The notes under the pieces: model-generated
The model's input: the letters and a program-made list of their open reading frames with translations, nothing else
Database searches by the model: none
Told to the model about the DNA's origin: nothing
In this document: positions 6,004-12,730 of the stretch, piece by piece
How positions within the stretch are numbered: the first letter of the stretch is position 1
Layout of the letters: each line of letters opens with the position of its first letter
Made by a program: the position numbers and the translations under genes
Assembly: GCA_004553095.1 (NCBI GenBank)
Contig: SFMJ01000037.1
Span: 1 to 12,730, forward strand
Origin: Bacteroidales bacterium
GTDB taxonomy: Bacteria > Bacteroidota > Bacteroidia > Bacteroidales > Muribaculaceae
DNA: 12,730 nt
Reading direction: 5' to 3'

Positions 6004-6747
6004 CTATTGCTCTAAAAGGTCGTTGGCTTGACGGAGCGTGTCGGGTTTGCCGATGTCGATCAGGTGGAGGTCATCGAGCCATAACACGCCGATGTTGAGC
6101 CGATCGAGCGAAGAGAGGAAGAAATCCATCACCGGAAACTTCGGACTATCCACCTGATTGGAGTAGTTCTGCAACGTCGACAGGATCGAACGCCCCACGA
6201 AATATATGCCGCTAAAAGCCACCTCCCGCATACCATCAGCGGGGGTAAAGCCGGCAGGTCGATACTCATCACTATTCAGATTATGCCAGCCGGCCAACCG
6301 TCCCGACTCATCGAAGATAAGACGACGAGACGAATCGCGAGGGCTACAAACCAGCGAGATATCGCGTCCCGACTCAAGGTGGCGTTGCAACAACCGGTCG
6401 AGGGGCGCATCGCTCAGAATATCCACATTGTGAATGAGACAGGGAGTATCATCGGCGAAAATGAGAGGGGCCGCCTTCAATAGCGAGCCACCCGTGTCGA
6501 GGAGCAAATCGCTCTCATCGCTGATAGAGATGCGTGCACCGAAAGAATTATCGGCTAGAAAATCTACAATCTGATCAGAGAAATGATGCACATTCACCGT
6601 GATCTCGTCGAAACCGAAATCGATCAAGCGTCGGATCACACGTTCCAACATCGGCACACCCGCCACCGGCACCAAAGCCTTGGGATGAGAGAGAGTCCAG
6701 GGTTTAAGACGAGTGCCAAGCCCTGCGGCAAGAATCATAGCCTTCAT
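6004..6747 (-). CDS. murU: MurU-like sugar-1-phosphate nucleotidyltransferase
   Basis: This is a 247-residue nucleotidyltransferase of the GT-A fold. It shows the nucleotide-binding signature MILAAGLGTRLKPWT followed by PKALVPV with the catalytic Lys (residues 4-29), a metal-binding NVD (107-109), DTGGSLLKAA and a late DIGKPDTL. These fit MurU, which makes UDP-MurNAc from MurNAc-1-phosphate and UTP, and also related mannose-1-phosphate guanylyltransferases. The neighbour decides the call: it lies 56 bases downstream of a kinase resembling AmgK, MurU's partner in Pseudomonas and Tannerella peptidoglycan salvage. There is no left-handed beta-helix, so it is not GlmU. The true sugar and nucleotide cannot be read from sequence. 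It ends with TAG, the only TAG stop among the complete genes here. The ATG at 6747 gives MKAMILAAG, as in the family. Confidence 0.75.
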   Translation of the reverse strand: MKAMILAAGLGTRLKPWTLSHPKALVPVAGVPMLERVIRRLIDFGFDEITVNVHHFSDQIVDFLADNSFGARISISDESDLLLDTGGSLLKAAPLIFADDTPCLIHNVDILSDAPLDRLLQRHLESGRDISLVCSPRDSSRRLIFDESGRLAGWHNLNSDEYRPAGFTPADGMREVAFSGIYFVGRSILSTLQNYSNQVDSPKFPVMDFFLSSLDRLNIGVLWLDDLHLIDIGKPDTLRQANDLLEQ

Positions 6748-6789
6748 ACAAATTCACCTATTATAATAAAGAAACGGATAGTTAAAAAT

Positions 6790-6807
6790 TTAGAGCGTGT
6801 TCCTTAA
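6790..6807 (-). repeat. Copy B of the 18-bp motif, overlapping the kinase-RapZ stop codon
   Basis: Read on the minus strand, the motif TTAAGGAACACGCTCTAA includes the TAA stop of the kinase-RapZ fusion gene and lies between it and the murU-like gene. It shares 16 of 18 bases with copy A. Confidence 0.55.
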
Positions 6808-8249
6808 ATTTCTGGGGTCGTAGAGGCGGATTGCTCATTGAGAGTCTCGCGGATATCCTGTTCGCGATGTACTATCTCGAAAATGGCATCCGGAAATCGT
6901 TGAGCCAAAACGTGAGCGCTGTTTTCCGCACAATATACCGAACGATGGCGACCGCCGGTGCAACCGAAACCGATCTGCAAAGAAGAGAAGCCACGCTTGA
7001 GATATCGATCGATAGTCGGCGCCACCATCTCGACAGCCCTTGAGACGAAAACATCAGCCTCTCCCCTATCCTTAAGGAACTGTATCACCGGAAGATCGCG
7101 ACCTGTCAAGGGCTTATACTCATCATAACGCCCGGGATTGTGCATACCACGGCAATCGAACATAAAACCGCCACCGTTGCCTGAAAGATCCTCCGGATAC
7201 CCCCGCTTATACGAAAAGCTGAACACCTTGACATGCAGTCGACCATCTGTCGACCTTGAGAACTTGTCACACACCACCACCCTACGCAACACACTCTTCA
7301 AATAAGGGAAACCATCCACCGCTCCCCAATCCAAGAGATAGGCAAGATTTTCGAGAGCTTCAGGGATGCTCTCCACAAACTTAGCCCTCTTCTGCACGAG
7401 ACCTCTAAAGCCGTATGCACCAAGCACTTGAAGCGTACGGAATAGAGCAAATCGGTCGGCACATTCCAAGATCATCGAAGGGTCAAGTTGACGAAGCCGA
7501 GCGAAATTCTGAGCATAATACATCAGCATGGCATTCCGGAAATCGGGTGAAAAGCGGGCACGAGCTTGCCAGAGAAGAGAGACCACATCATAAACACAAG
7601 GACCCAAGCGACCACCCTGGAAATCGATAAAACAAGGATCGGGATGGAGCATAATATTGCGGCTCTGACAGTCTCGCATCATAAATCCCCAAAGCAGATG
7701 ATCAGTGGCGCAAAGAGAGTGACAGAACGATTCAAAATCATCTTGAAGCCGATCCTCATCGAAATCGAGAGCAAGGGGACGGAGGAACTCATACTTAAAA
7801 TAATTGAGATCCCACATTACAAGGCGAGGAGAAAAGGGCTTATAAGCCACATGGGGCATCCACACCTGCGAAGGAGTGAGTTGCATCTTTAAGAGATTGT
7901 CGATCGAAGCACGCACCAGGTCTGGCAGGTTGGGGTCATTCCGGCGGATGGCAGCGAGCAGATCGCGATCGCCGAGATCCTCCTCAACATAAAAAGCGAA
8001 ATCACGGCTATGACAGAGCACTCGAGGCACATTCACACCGACGTCGGCAAACGCCTTAGAGAGACACACAAAAGCATGGGCATCGGCGAGATTATCAGCC
8101 ACTACACCGATGACATGACGAGCATCATCGAGAACGATGCGATAATAACGACGATCGCCTCCGGCAGCCGCAAGAGGTGAAAGCGACATCACAGTCGCTC
8201 CAAGACGATCGGAAATCAGAGAAGAGAAGATATTTAACACATCAGACAT
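6804..8249 (-). CDS. AmgK-like sugar kinase fused to RapZ C-terminal domain
   Basis: This is a 481-residue two-domain protein. Residues 1-310 are an APH-type phosphotransferase: AAGGDRRYYRI (28-38, nucleotide loop), EEDLGDRDL (89-97), RDCQSRN (192-198, catalytic Asp193 and metal-binding Asn198) and IDFQ (208-211, DFG-like), then GPCVYDVVSLL. The pattern matches AmgK, the anomeric MurNAc/GlcNAc 1-kinase; the usual His before RD is Met. Residues 338-465 match the C-terminal half of RapZ: VKVFSFSYKRG, FDCRGMHNPGRY, PLTGRD and GCTGGRHRSVY (429-439). In E. coli that domain binds glucosamine-6-phosphate and controls GlmS through small RNAs. The RapZ N-terminal P-loop domain is absent. Such fusions are known in Bacteroidota and often called phosphotransferase/RapZ. 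The murU-like gene is 56 bases downstream, so a salvage operon is likely. Whether the second domain senses an amino sugar phosphate is inference. Confidence 0.85.
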   Translation of the reverse strand: MSDVLNIFSSLISDRLGATVMSLSPLAAAGGDRRYYRIVLDDARHVIGVVADNLADAHAFVCLSKAFADVGVNVPRVLCHSRDFAFYVEEDLGDRDLLAAIRRNDPNLPDLVRASIDNLLKMQLTPSQVWMPHVAYKPFSPRLVMWDLNYFKYEFLRPLALDFDEDRLQDDFESFCHSLCATDHLLWGFMMRDCQSRNIMLHPDPCFIDFQGGRLGPCVYDVVSLLWQARARFSPDFRNAMLMYYAQNFARLRQLDPSMILECADRFALFRTLQVLGAYGFRGLVQKRAKFVESIPEALENLAYLLDWGAVDGFPYLKSVLRRVVVCDKFSRSTDGRLHVKVFSFSYKRGYPEDLSGNGGGFMFDCRGMHNPGRYDEYKPLTGRDLPVIQFLKDRGEADVFVSRAVEMVAPTIDRYLKRGFSSLQIGFGCTGGRHRSVYCAENSAHVLAQRFPDAIFEIVHREQDIRETLNEQSASTTPEI

Positions 8250-8330
8250 AGGTCAGCGAGAAAAATAAAAATGATAGAAAAACGACTTAAAAAAGTCAAT
8301 AAAGAGACTAAAAAAAGCTCTAAATTGTTA

Positions 8331-8338
8331 CAAAGATA
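8331..8338 (-). promoter_or_regulatory. Candidate -7 box for the kinase-murU operon
   Basis: TATCTTTG on the minus strand (8338-8331) fits TAnnTTTG and lies about 80 bases before the kinase ATG. No TTTG is seen at the expected distance upstream. The rest of the 294-base divergent gap is AT-rich, with no hairpin or operator-like repeat that I could recognise. Confidence 0.4.
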
Positions 8339-8392
8339 ATTGAAAAAAATCTTAAATGATAAAAATAAGGAGATAAATACAAGTTTTTTTAT

Positions 8393-8400
8393 TAAATTTG
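8393..8400 (+). promoter_or_regulatory. Candidate -7 box for pgk
   Basis: TAAATTTG fits TAnnTTTG and gives a leader of roughly 135 bases before the pgk ATG. The -33 TTTG is missing. The leader is A-rich and shows no obvious structure. Confidence 0.45.
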
Positions 8401-8543
8401 CGAGGTAAAAAAAATGACAAGGTAAAATCCGGTATACTCTAAAGGTAAAAACAGACTTAAAGATTATACTTAACGAACTCAAAAAGGTATAAAACCAAGG
8501 TAATAGAAAAAAAGACAAATAACCCAATAAAAAAAGATAAACA

Positions 8544-9794
8544 ATGGCTAAAATCGAAAACTACAACTTCAATGGCAAGAAAGCCATCGTGAGAGTTGAC
8601 TTCAACGTGCCCTTGGATGAGAATGGACACATCACTGACGACACTCGTATCCGTGGGGCACTTCCCACCCTCAAGAAGATCCTTGAAGATGGAGGGTCAC
8701 TGATTCTGATGTCACACATGGGCAAGCCAAAAGGAAAAGTAAATCCCAAGCTGAGCTTGAGCCAGATCTGCGAGGCAGTATCCGAGAAGCTCGGTCGTCC
8801 CGTACAGTTTGCACCCGACTGCGCTAAGGCAGCAGATGCAGCAGCATCGTTGAAACCGGGCGAAGTATTGATGCTTGAGAACCTTCGTTTCTATCCCGAA
8901 GAAGAGGGTAAACCTGTGGGCATCGACAAAGCAGATCCTGCTTACGATGAAGCCAAGAAGGCTATGAAAGAGAGTCAGAAAGAATTTGCCAAGACCTTGG
9001 CAAGCTATGCTGACGTATATGTCAACGACGCCTTCGGCACAGCCCACCGTCGTCACGCATCGACAGCCGTAATCGCCGACTACTTTGATGCAGACAGTAA
9101 GATGCTCGGTCTTCTGATGGAGAAAGAGGTGACCGCAGTCAACAATATATTGAAAGACATCAAGCGTCCCTTCACCGCCATCATGGGTGGTTCGAAAGTA
9201 TCTACCAAGATCGGTATCATCGAAAATCTTATGGACAAGGTAGACAACCTGATCCTCTGCGGTGGAATGACCTACACCTTTGCCAAGGCACTTGGTGGCA
9301 AGATCGGCAACTCAATCGTAGAGAACGACAAGCTCGACCTTGCACTTCAGATCATCGAATTGGCAAAGCAGAAGGGAGTAAAGCTCGTGCTTGGCACAGA
9401 CTGTGTAGCGGGCGATGCCTTCTCCAACGACTGCAACACTCAGGTATGTTCAGTAAAAGAGATCCCCGAGGGCTGGGAAGGTCTCGATGCAGGTCCCGAA
9501 TCGAGCAAGCAATTTGCCGAGGCCATCGTACCTGCGAAGACCATCCTTTGGAACGGTCCTGCCGGCGTGTTCGAGTTTGACAACTTCACCGGCGGTTCAA
9601 GAGCCATCGCAGATGCTATCGTGAAAGCAACCGAGAATGGTGCCTTCTCACTCGTGGGAGGTGGCGACTCAGTGGCATGTATCAACAAATTCGGTTTGGC
9701 CGACAAGGTAAGCTACGTATCGACCGGTGGCGGTGCCCTGCTCGAAGCCATCGAAGGCAAAGTGCTTCCCGGCATTGCAGCCGTAGCAGAATAA
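8544..9794 (+). CDS. pgk: Phosphoglycerate kinase
   Basis: This is a 416-residue cytoplasmic glycolytic enzyme that transfers phosphate between 1,3-bisphosphoglycerate and ADP. Signature features are RVDFNVP (17-23), the substrate-site SHMGKPKG (57-64), ENLRFYPEE (112-120), NDAFGTAHRRHAS (161-173), GGSKVSTKIGII (215-226), WNGPAGVFE (336-344) and the nucleotide loop GGGDS (372-376) with STGGGALLE. Its length is near the usual 390-420. The start is the only ATG before RVDFNVP. The gene is monocistronic, divergent from the kinase-murU operon, and followed by a strong hairpin. Its codon choice (many CTT, CGT, AAG, ATC) suggests high expression. Confidence 0.98.
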   Translation: MAKIENYNFNGKKAIVRVDFNVPLDENGHITDDTRIRGALPTLKKILEDGGSLILMSHMGKPKGKVNPKLSLSQICEAVSEKLGRPVQFAPDCAKAADAAASLKPGEVLMLENLRFYPEEEGKPVGIDKADPAYDEAKKAMKESQKEFAKTLASYADVYVNDAFGTAHRRHASTAVIADYFDADSKMLGLLMEKEVTAVNNILKDIKRPFTAIMGGSKVSTKIGIIENLMDKVDNLILCGGMTYTFAKALGGKIGNSIVENDKLDLALQIIELAKQKGVKLVLGTDCVAGDAFSNDCNTQVCSVKEIPEGWEGLDAGPESSKQFAEAIVPAKTILWNGPAGVFEFDNFTGGSRAIADAIVKATENGAFSLVGGGDSVACINKFGLADKVSYVSTGGGALLEAIEGKVLPGIAAVAE

Positions 9795-9826
9795 TCGGAC
9801 TACGATGTCATAGAAATAAAAGAAGA

Positions 9827-9866
9827 GAGGGCTGTGTCAAAGCAATGCGACACAGCCCTCACATTT
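9827..9866 (+). terminator. Terminator-like hairpin after pgk, GAGGGCTGTGTC stem
   Basis: GAGGGCTGTGTC (9827-9838) and GACACAGCCCTC (9849-9860) form a perfect 12-bp stem around a 10-base loop. ACATTTTG follows, so the U-tract is weak. It begins 32 bases after the pgk stop and is the third hairpin of the same stem family in the window. Confidence 0.7.
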
Positions 9867-9912
9867 TGAAAGAATCGCAGCCCCTCACATTTTGAAAGAA
9901 TCGCAGCCCCCC
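9853..9912. repeat. 25/26-bp tandem duplication next to the pgk terminator
   Basis: The unit runs from CAGCCCTCACATTTTG to AAAGAATCG at 9853-9877. It recurs with one extra C at 9878-9903, then starts a third time (CAGCCCCCC, 9904-9912). The first unit includes part of the 3' arm of the terminator stem, so the duplication copied a piece of the hairpin. Confidence 0.9.
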
Positions 9913-10091
9913 TAACGATAAAATAAGGAGAGGGGAAAGGGATAATGATATCATGAAATAGCAAGCATCGGCTAATCTTACAAAGAAGGCTCAAAATAGA
10001 GAAAAAAGAAAAGAAGAGGGGGTTGAGAACAAAAAATTGTTAAAATAATAAGAAAAATGGAGGGAAAACGTTTTAAAATTAAGAGATAGAT

Positions 10092-10122
10092 ATTGTAGTT
10101 TTCAAAAAAAATACTAATTTTG
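10092..10122 (+). promoter_or_regulatory. Bacteroidota-type promoter for the exb operon
   Basis: ATTG (10092-10095), a 19-base spacer and TAATTTTG (10115-10122) fit the consensus with one mismatch in the upstream box. The predicted leader to the exbB ATG is about 200 bases. Confidence 0.6.
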
Positions 10123-10186
10123 CACAAATGAAGTCCAAAATGAGGAAAGCTGATAGCTAATCTCATTAAGAAGACATCTAAGCATC

Positions 10187-10267
10187 ATGAAAAAAAGGGA
10201 ACTCAAACCTAAAAATCTAAAACGACGACAAGAGAAAAAGGCTGTGCAAGCAGTTGAAAAGCTCTAA
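10187..10267 (+). CDS. Possible 26-residue leader peptide in the exb transcript
   Basis: An ATG at 10187 opens a 26-codon frame ending in TAA at 10265-10267. The peptide is very basic (MKKRELKPKNLKRRQEKK at the start, then AVQAVEKL), with no membrane segment. It lies inside the predicted 5' leader of the exb operon, 60 bases before exbB. Lys-rich codons are expected by chance in A-rich DNA, so this may be a spurious frame. No function is proposed. Confidence 0.25.
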   Translation: MKKRELKPKNLKRRQEKKAVQAVEKL

Positions 10268-10327
10268 AGGAAAAGAAACAGGAAACCAAAAAATAATTAA
10301 CTAATTTAAAAAAATTCAATTAAGATT

Positions 10328-11188
10328 ATGGAATCTCAGAAACCAATGGCTCCCAAGCCTGCTGCGGCTCCTGTAGCCCCGAAAGCAAAAAAAGAGGAAA
10401 AAATCAGCAACGTACGTGGCATTAAGAATGCGTTTATCGTAATCATTTGCTGCTTCGTAGCGGCACTCTGCATCTTCTTGTTCGGTATGGGTTACGGTGG
10501 TAACTTCGAAGGTGGCACAACCGACGGACACCCCCTGAACCTTCTCGGCACCGTCTACAAAGGTGGTTTCATCGTGCCTATCCTGATGACCCTTCTTTTG
10601 ACAGTGATCGTACTTTCGATCGAACGTTGGATCGCTATCAGCTCAGCTACAGGCAAGGGCAACACTACAAAGTTTGTTGCAGAAGTAAAGAAAGACCTTG
10701 CAGAGAACAAGATCGACGCAGCAATGGAACGTTGCAAGAAGCAAAAAGGTTCAGTAGCATCTGTAGTTTACAACACACTCGTGCGTTACAAAGAGATGGA
10801 TGCTAACACCGTATTGAGCAAAGAGCAGAAGCTCACTACACTTCGCAACGAAGTAGAAGAGGCAACAGCACTTGAGATGCCCGCCCTCTCACAGAATCTT
10901 CCTATCGTAGCTACACTGACTACACTCGGTACACTTGTCGGACTTCTCGGAACCGTGTTGGGTATGATCAAATCATTCCAGGCACTTGCCACATCAGGTT
11001 CACCTGACTCAACCGAACTTTCGACCGGTATCTCAGAGGCACTTGTGAACACCGCCTTCGGTATCGCCACCGGTGCATTCGCTGTAATTTCTTACAACTT
11101 CTACACCAATAAGATCGACAACTTGACCTACGCTATCGACGAAATCGGTTTCTCAATCGTAGCAACATTTGCTGCCACTCACAAATAA
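10328..11188 (+). CDS. exbB: ExbB/TolQ/MotA-family proton channel protein
   Basis: This is a 286-residue inner-membrane protein, the channel-forming partner of ExbD that uses the proton gradient to power TonB-dependent outer-membrane uptake. An Ala/Pro/Lys-rich N-terminal segment (1-30) precedes four predicted membrane segments at about 34-53, 80-99, 190-213 and 236-258; ExbB of E. coli has three. The family core is in the last two: TLGTLVGLLGTVLGMIKSF (199-217) and ALVNTAFGIATGAFAVISY (238-256), with Thr242 at the position of a conserved channel threonine. The large cytoplasmic loop lies between segments 2 and 3, as expected. Two exbD genes follow after 49 and 5 bases. TolQ is an alternative name; the context of two ExbD-like genes fits the usual Bacteroidota exbB-exbD-exbD arrangement. 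Confidence 0.9.
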   Translation: MESQKPMAPKPAAAPVAPKAKKEEKISNVRGIKNAFIVIICCFVAALCIFLFGMGYGGNFEGGTTDGHPLNLLGTVYKGGFIVPILMTLLLTVIVLSIERWIAISSATGKGNTTKFVAEVKKDLAENKIDAAMERCKKQKGSVASVVYNTLVRYKEMDANTVLSKEQKLTTLRNEVEEATALEMPALSQNLPIVATLTTLGTLVGLLGTVLGMIKSFQALATSGSPDSTELSTGISEALVNTAFGIATGAFAVISYNFYTNKIDNLTYAIDEIGFSIVATFAATHK

Positions 11189-11237
11189 TGAGAGAGAAAA
11201 CAGACAAAATATCCACCGATAAAAGTTAATAGCAAAT

Positions 11238-11963
11238 ATGGGAAGAGTAAAGATAGCTAGGAAGAGCACATTCATCGACATGACTGCGATGAGTGATGTT
11301 ACAGTGCTTCTGCTTACCTTCTTCATGTTGACCTCGACATTCCTTTCGAAGGAGCCGGCTACAGTGATCACACCTCCGTCAGTATCGACAGAGAAGGTCC
11401 AAGAGACCAATGTGGTGCAAGTGTTGGTAAACCCGGAAGGCAAGGTATGGCTTACGATGAAAAACGACACCAGTGCAAACTGGGGTAACGACAAGATGCG
11501 TATGGCGCTTCTTGACAAAGTAAGCGAAATCTACAACGAGACACATAAGAACAAGCCTGTAAGTTTTACACCTGAGCAGAAGCTTACATTTAGCAAATTA
11601 GGCAGTTTTGGTGTGCCATTGGCTAAGATGGGAGAATTTTTGAATCTCATCAACGAGCCTGAGGGACAGACCAAGATGGACAAATGGCTTGAAGGAGATG
11701 GAGATCCAAACCATCCTACCGGAATTCCAATCAACTGGAATCAAGACGATTCACGTCCCAATGAGTTCCAGATGTGGATGAAGGCCATGCGTCAGAGTGA
11801 CAACGACAACTTGACAAGTGCGATCAAAGATGGTACCGGCGTAGCTATTAAAGCCGACCAGAACACCTCGTTTGAGGTAGTGCACTTGGTGATGGACAAT
11901 TTGCAGACCATCCACATGAATAAATTCACATTATTGACCGCCTTAAAAGGGCAAGAAGAATAA
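11238..11963 (+). CDS. exbD: ExbD/TolR-family protein, first copy, with extended periplasmic domain
   Basis: This is a 241-residue protein with a single membrane helix near the N-terminus. Residues 11-38, with FIDMTAMSDVTVLLLTFFML, hold Asp20, which matches the proton-carrying Asp of ExbD (Asp25 in E. coli). The family Pro two residues before it is replaced by Met (AMSD rather than PFID). After the helix comes a periplasmic region much longer than in the 141-residue E. coli protein. It has a beta start (VVQVLVNPEGKVWL), an inserted stretch of about 110 residues (about 75-190), and the closing beta-helix (GVAIKADQNTSFEVVHLVMDNL) that matches the usual ExbD end. It is the second gene of the operon and is followed after 5 bases by another ExbD gene. 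How the two copies differ in function is not visible. Confidence 0.88.
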   Translation: MGRVKIARKSTFIDMTAMSDVTVLLLTFFMLTSTFLSKEPATVITPPSVSTEKVQETNVVQVLVNPEGKVWLTMKNDTSANWGNDKMRMALLDKVSEIYNETHKNKPVSFTPEQKLTFSKLGSFGVPLAKMGEFLNLINEPEGQTKMDKWLEGDGDPNHPTGIPINWNQDDSRPNEFQMWMKAMRQSDNDNLTSAIKDGTGVAIKADQNTSFEVVHLVMDNLQTIHMNKFTLLTALKGQEE

Positions 11964-11968
11964 TAACA

Positions 11969-12730
11969 ATGGCAGAAGTTCAACAATCATCAGGTGGCGG
12001 CAAAGGTAAGAGCCACCAGAAAAAGATGCAAATCCGCGTGGATTTCACGCCGATGGTCGACATGAACATGTTGCTTATCACATTCTTCATGCTCTGTACG
12101 ACTATGATTAAATCGCAGACATTGACCATAGCGTTGCCTTCGAATGAGAAGGTTGACAACGTGGAGAATATGTCGCAGGCATCGGAAGATGATGCAGTGA
12201 CTATCATTCTCGACGCCAAGCGCAAAGTAGGTTCGATGGAAGTCGACACGGTCAATGGTAAGGTTGTGCCTGTGGTATACTACTACTTTGGCAAGCCCGG
12301 TGGCAAAGAGGGGTTGGGTACAGATCCCGCACAGATAGCCGCCAACAACAACCTTCAAGAATCCGAATTCCTTGCCAACGATGAAAAGAGTGGCAAAGCT
12401 CGCGGCATCCGTGAGATCATTCAGAATCGCAACAAGGAAGTACTCACCGAGATCAAAAAGTTGAAAGAGAAATACAACAATGGAGGTTTCGGTAGCCTTG
12501 AGACCAAAGATGGGCGCGAGAAAGCTCAGCTTGCATACAACGAGGCAGCGTCTAAAGTCAGAAAAGATGAAAATCTGAAGAAACCTGTGATCATCATCAA
12601 GTCAACACCTGAAGCCAGCTATGGCAGTTTGGTATCAGTGCTCGACGAGATGCAGATCAACAACATTTCTAAATATCAGATTGACAATATGACTAAGGCC
12701 GATTCGGTTATGGTGATCGACTATCAGAAT
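11969..12730 (+). CDS. exbD: ExbD/TolR-family protein, second copy, cut by the right edge
   Basis: The frame starts with ATG at 11969, 5 bases after the previous stop, and stays open for 254 codons to the window end. A Gly/Ser/Lys-rich start (SSGGGKGKSHQKK) leads to IRVDFTPMVDMNMLLITFF, with Asp31 in the canonical TPMVD motif and one membrane helix (about 29-47). A periplasmic beta segment follows (DAVTIILDAKRKV), then an inserted region with YYYFGKPGG and a Lys/Glu-rich helical stretch (about 145-195). It ends with PVIIIKSTPEASYGSLVSVLDEMQ, the C-terminal ExbD fold. It keeps the Pro that the first copy lacks. Probably only a few residues are missing. tonB would be a usual next gene but lies outside the window. 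Confidence 0.88.
   Translation, partial: MAEVQQSSGGGKGKSHQKKMQIRVDFTPMVDMNMLLITFFMLCTTMIKSQTLTIALPSNEKVDNVENMSQASEDDAVTIILDAKRKVGSMEVDTVNGKVVPVVYYYFGKPGGKEGLGTDPAQIAANNNLQESEFLANDEKSGKARGIREIIQNRNKEVLTEIKKLKEKYNNGGFGSLETKDGREKAQLAYNEAASKVRKDENLKKPVIIIKSTPEASYGSLVSVLDEMQINNISKYQIDNMTKADSVMVIDYQN

Larger units (their letters stand above)
9795..10327. other. 533-base intergenic region between pgk and exbB
   Basis: This holds the pgk hairpin (9827-9860), a 26-bp tandem duplication (9853-9912), a purine-rich stretch from about 9915 to 10080 in which I see no gene, a promoter (10092-10122) and an approximately 200-base exb leader containing a 26-codon ORF. No RNA gene or riboswitch could be recognised by eye. 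Confidence 0.7.

Noticed and set aside
8234..8527. 97-codon Phe/Leu-rich open frame in the pgk/kinase intergenic region
   Set aside because: It is a translation of A-rich non-coding DNA on the opposite strand, overlaps the kinase start and promoter region, and has a low-complexity composition.

Overview
The window looks like chromosomal DNA from a member of the order Bacteroidales (phylum Bacteroidota). Protein features support this: a ribosomal protein bS16 with a long Ala/Glu/Lys-rich tail, a kinase fused to a RapZ C-terminal domain beside a MurU-like nucleotidyltransferase, long ExbD proteins in tandem, and a short Crp-like regulator of the Bacteroides type. Promoter-like sites also fit: several match the Bacteroidota sigma-factor consensus TTTG-N19/20-TAnnTTTG. 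I cannot assign a genus. Nothing seen points to a phage, plasmid, IS element or CRISPR array.

Layout. The left edge (1-54, minus) holds the first 18 codons of a gene leaving the window. Next is a Crp/Fnr-type regulator (180-845, minus) whose 5' end is broken by in-frame stops. tRNA-Glu(CTC) (927-1001, minus) follows, with its own promoter and terminator. Upstream of it on the same strand is a two-gene unit: a lipoprotein with a BamE/OmlA-like C-terminal segment (2740-3699), then a fused murB / metallo-beta-lactamase-fold gene (1095-2690) whose second domain is truncated. tRNA-Met(CAT) (3788-3861, plus) is read divergently from this unit. Then come rpsP (minus) and prfA (plus), diverging from a shared promoter region, and prfA converges on a murU-like gene. 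The murU-like gene lies downstream of the kinase-RapZ fusion gene in a probable operon (6004-8249, minus). pgk (8544-9794, plus) diverges from that operon. After a 533-base gap with a terminator, a tandem duplication, a promoter and a possible leader peptide, an exbB-exbD-exbD operon (10328 to the right edge, plus) begins.

Function. Most genes are housekeeping: translation (rpsP, prfA, two tRNAs), glycolysis (pgk) and energy transduction for TonB-type outer-membrane transport (exbB, exbD, exbD). Two separate loci concern cell-wall precursors. MurB makes UDP-MurNAc by the de novo route. The kinase-RapZ fusion plus the MurU-like enzyme resemble the AmgK/MurU route, which salvages MurNAc to UDP-MurNAc. 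The most unusual points are the in-frame MurB-MBL fusion with a lost C-terminus, the kinase fused to a putative amino-sugar-phosphate sensor domain, the disrupted regulator, and a family of related GAGG..TGTGTC hairpins used as terminators.
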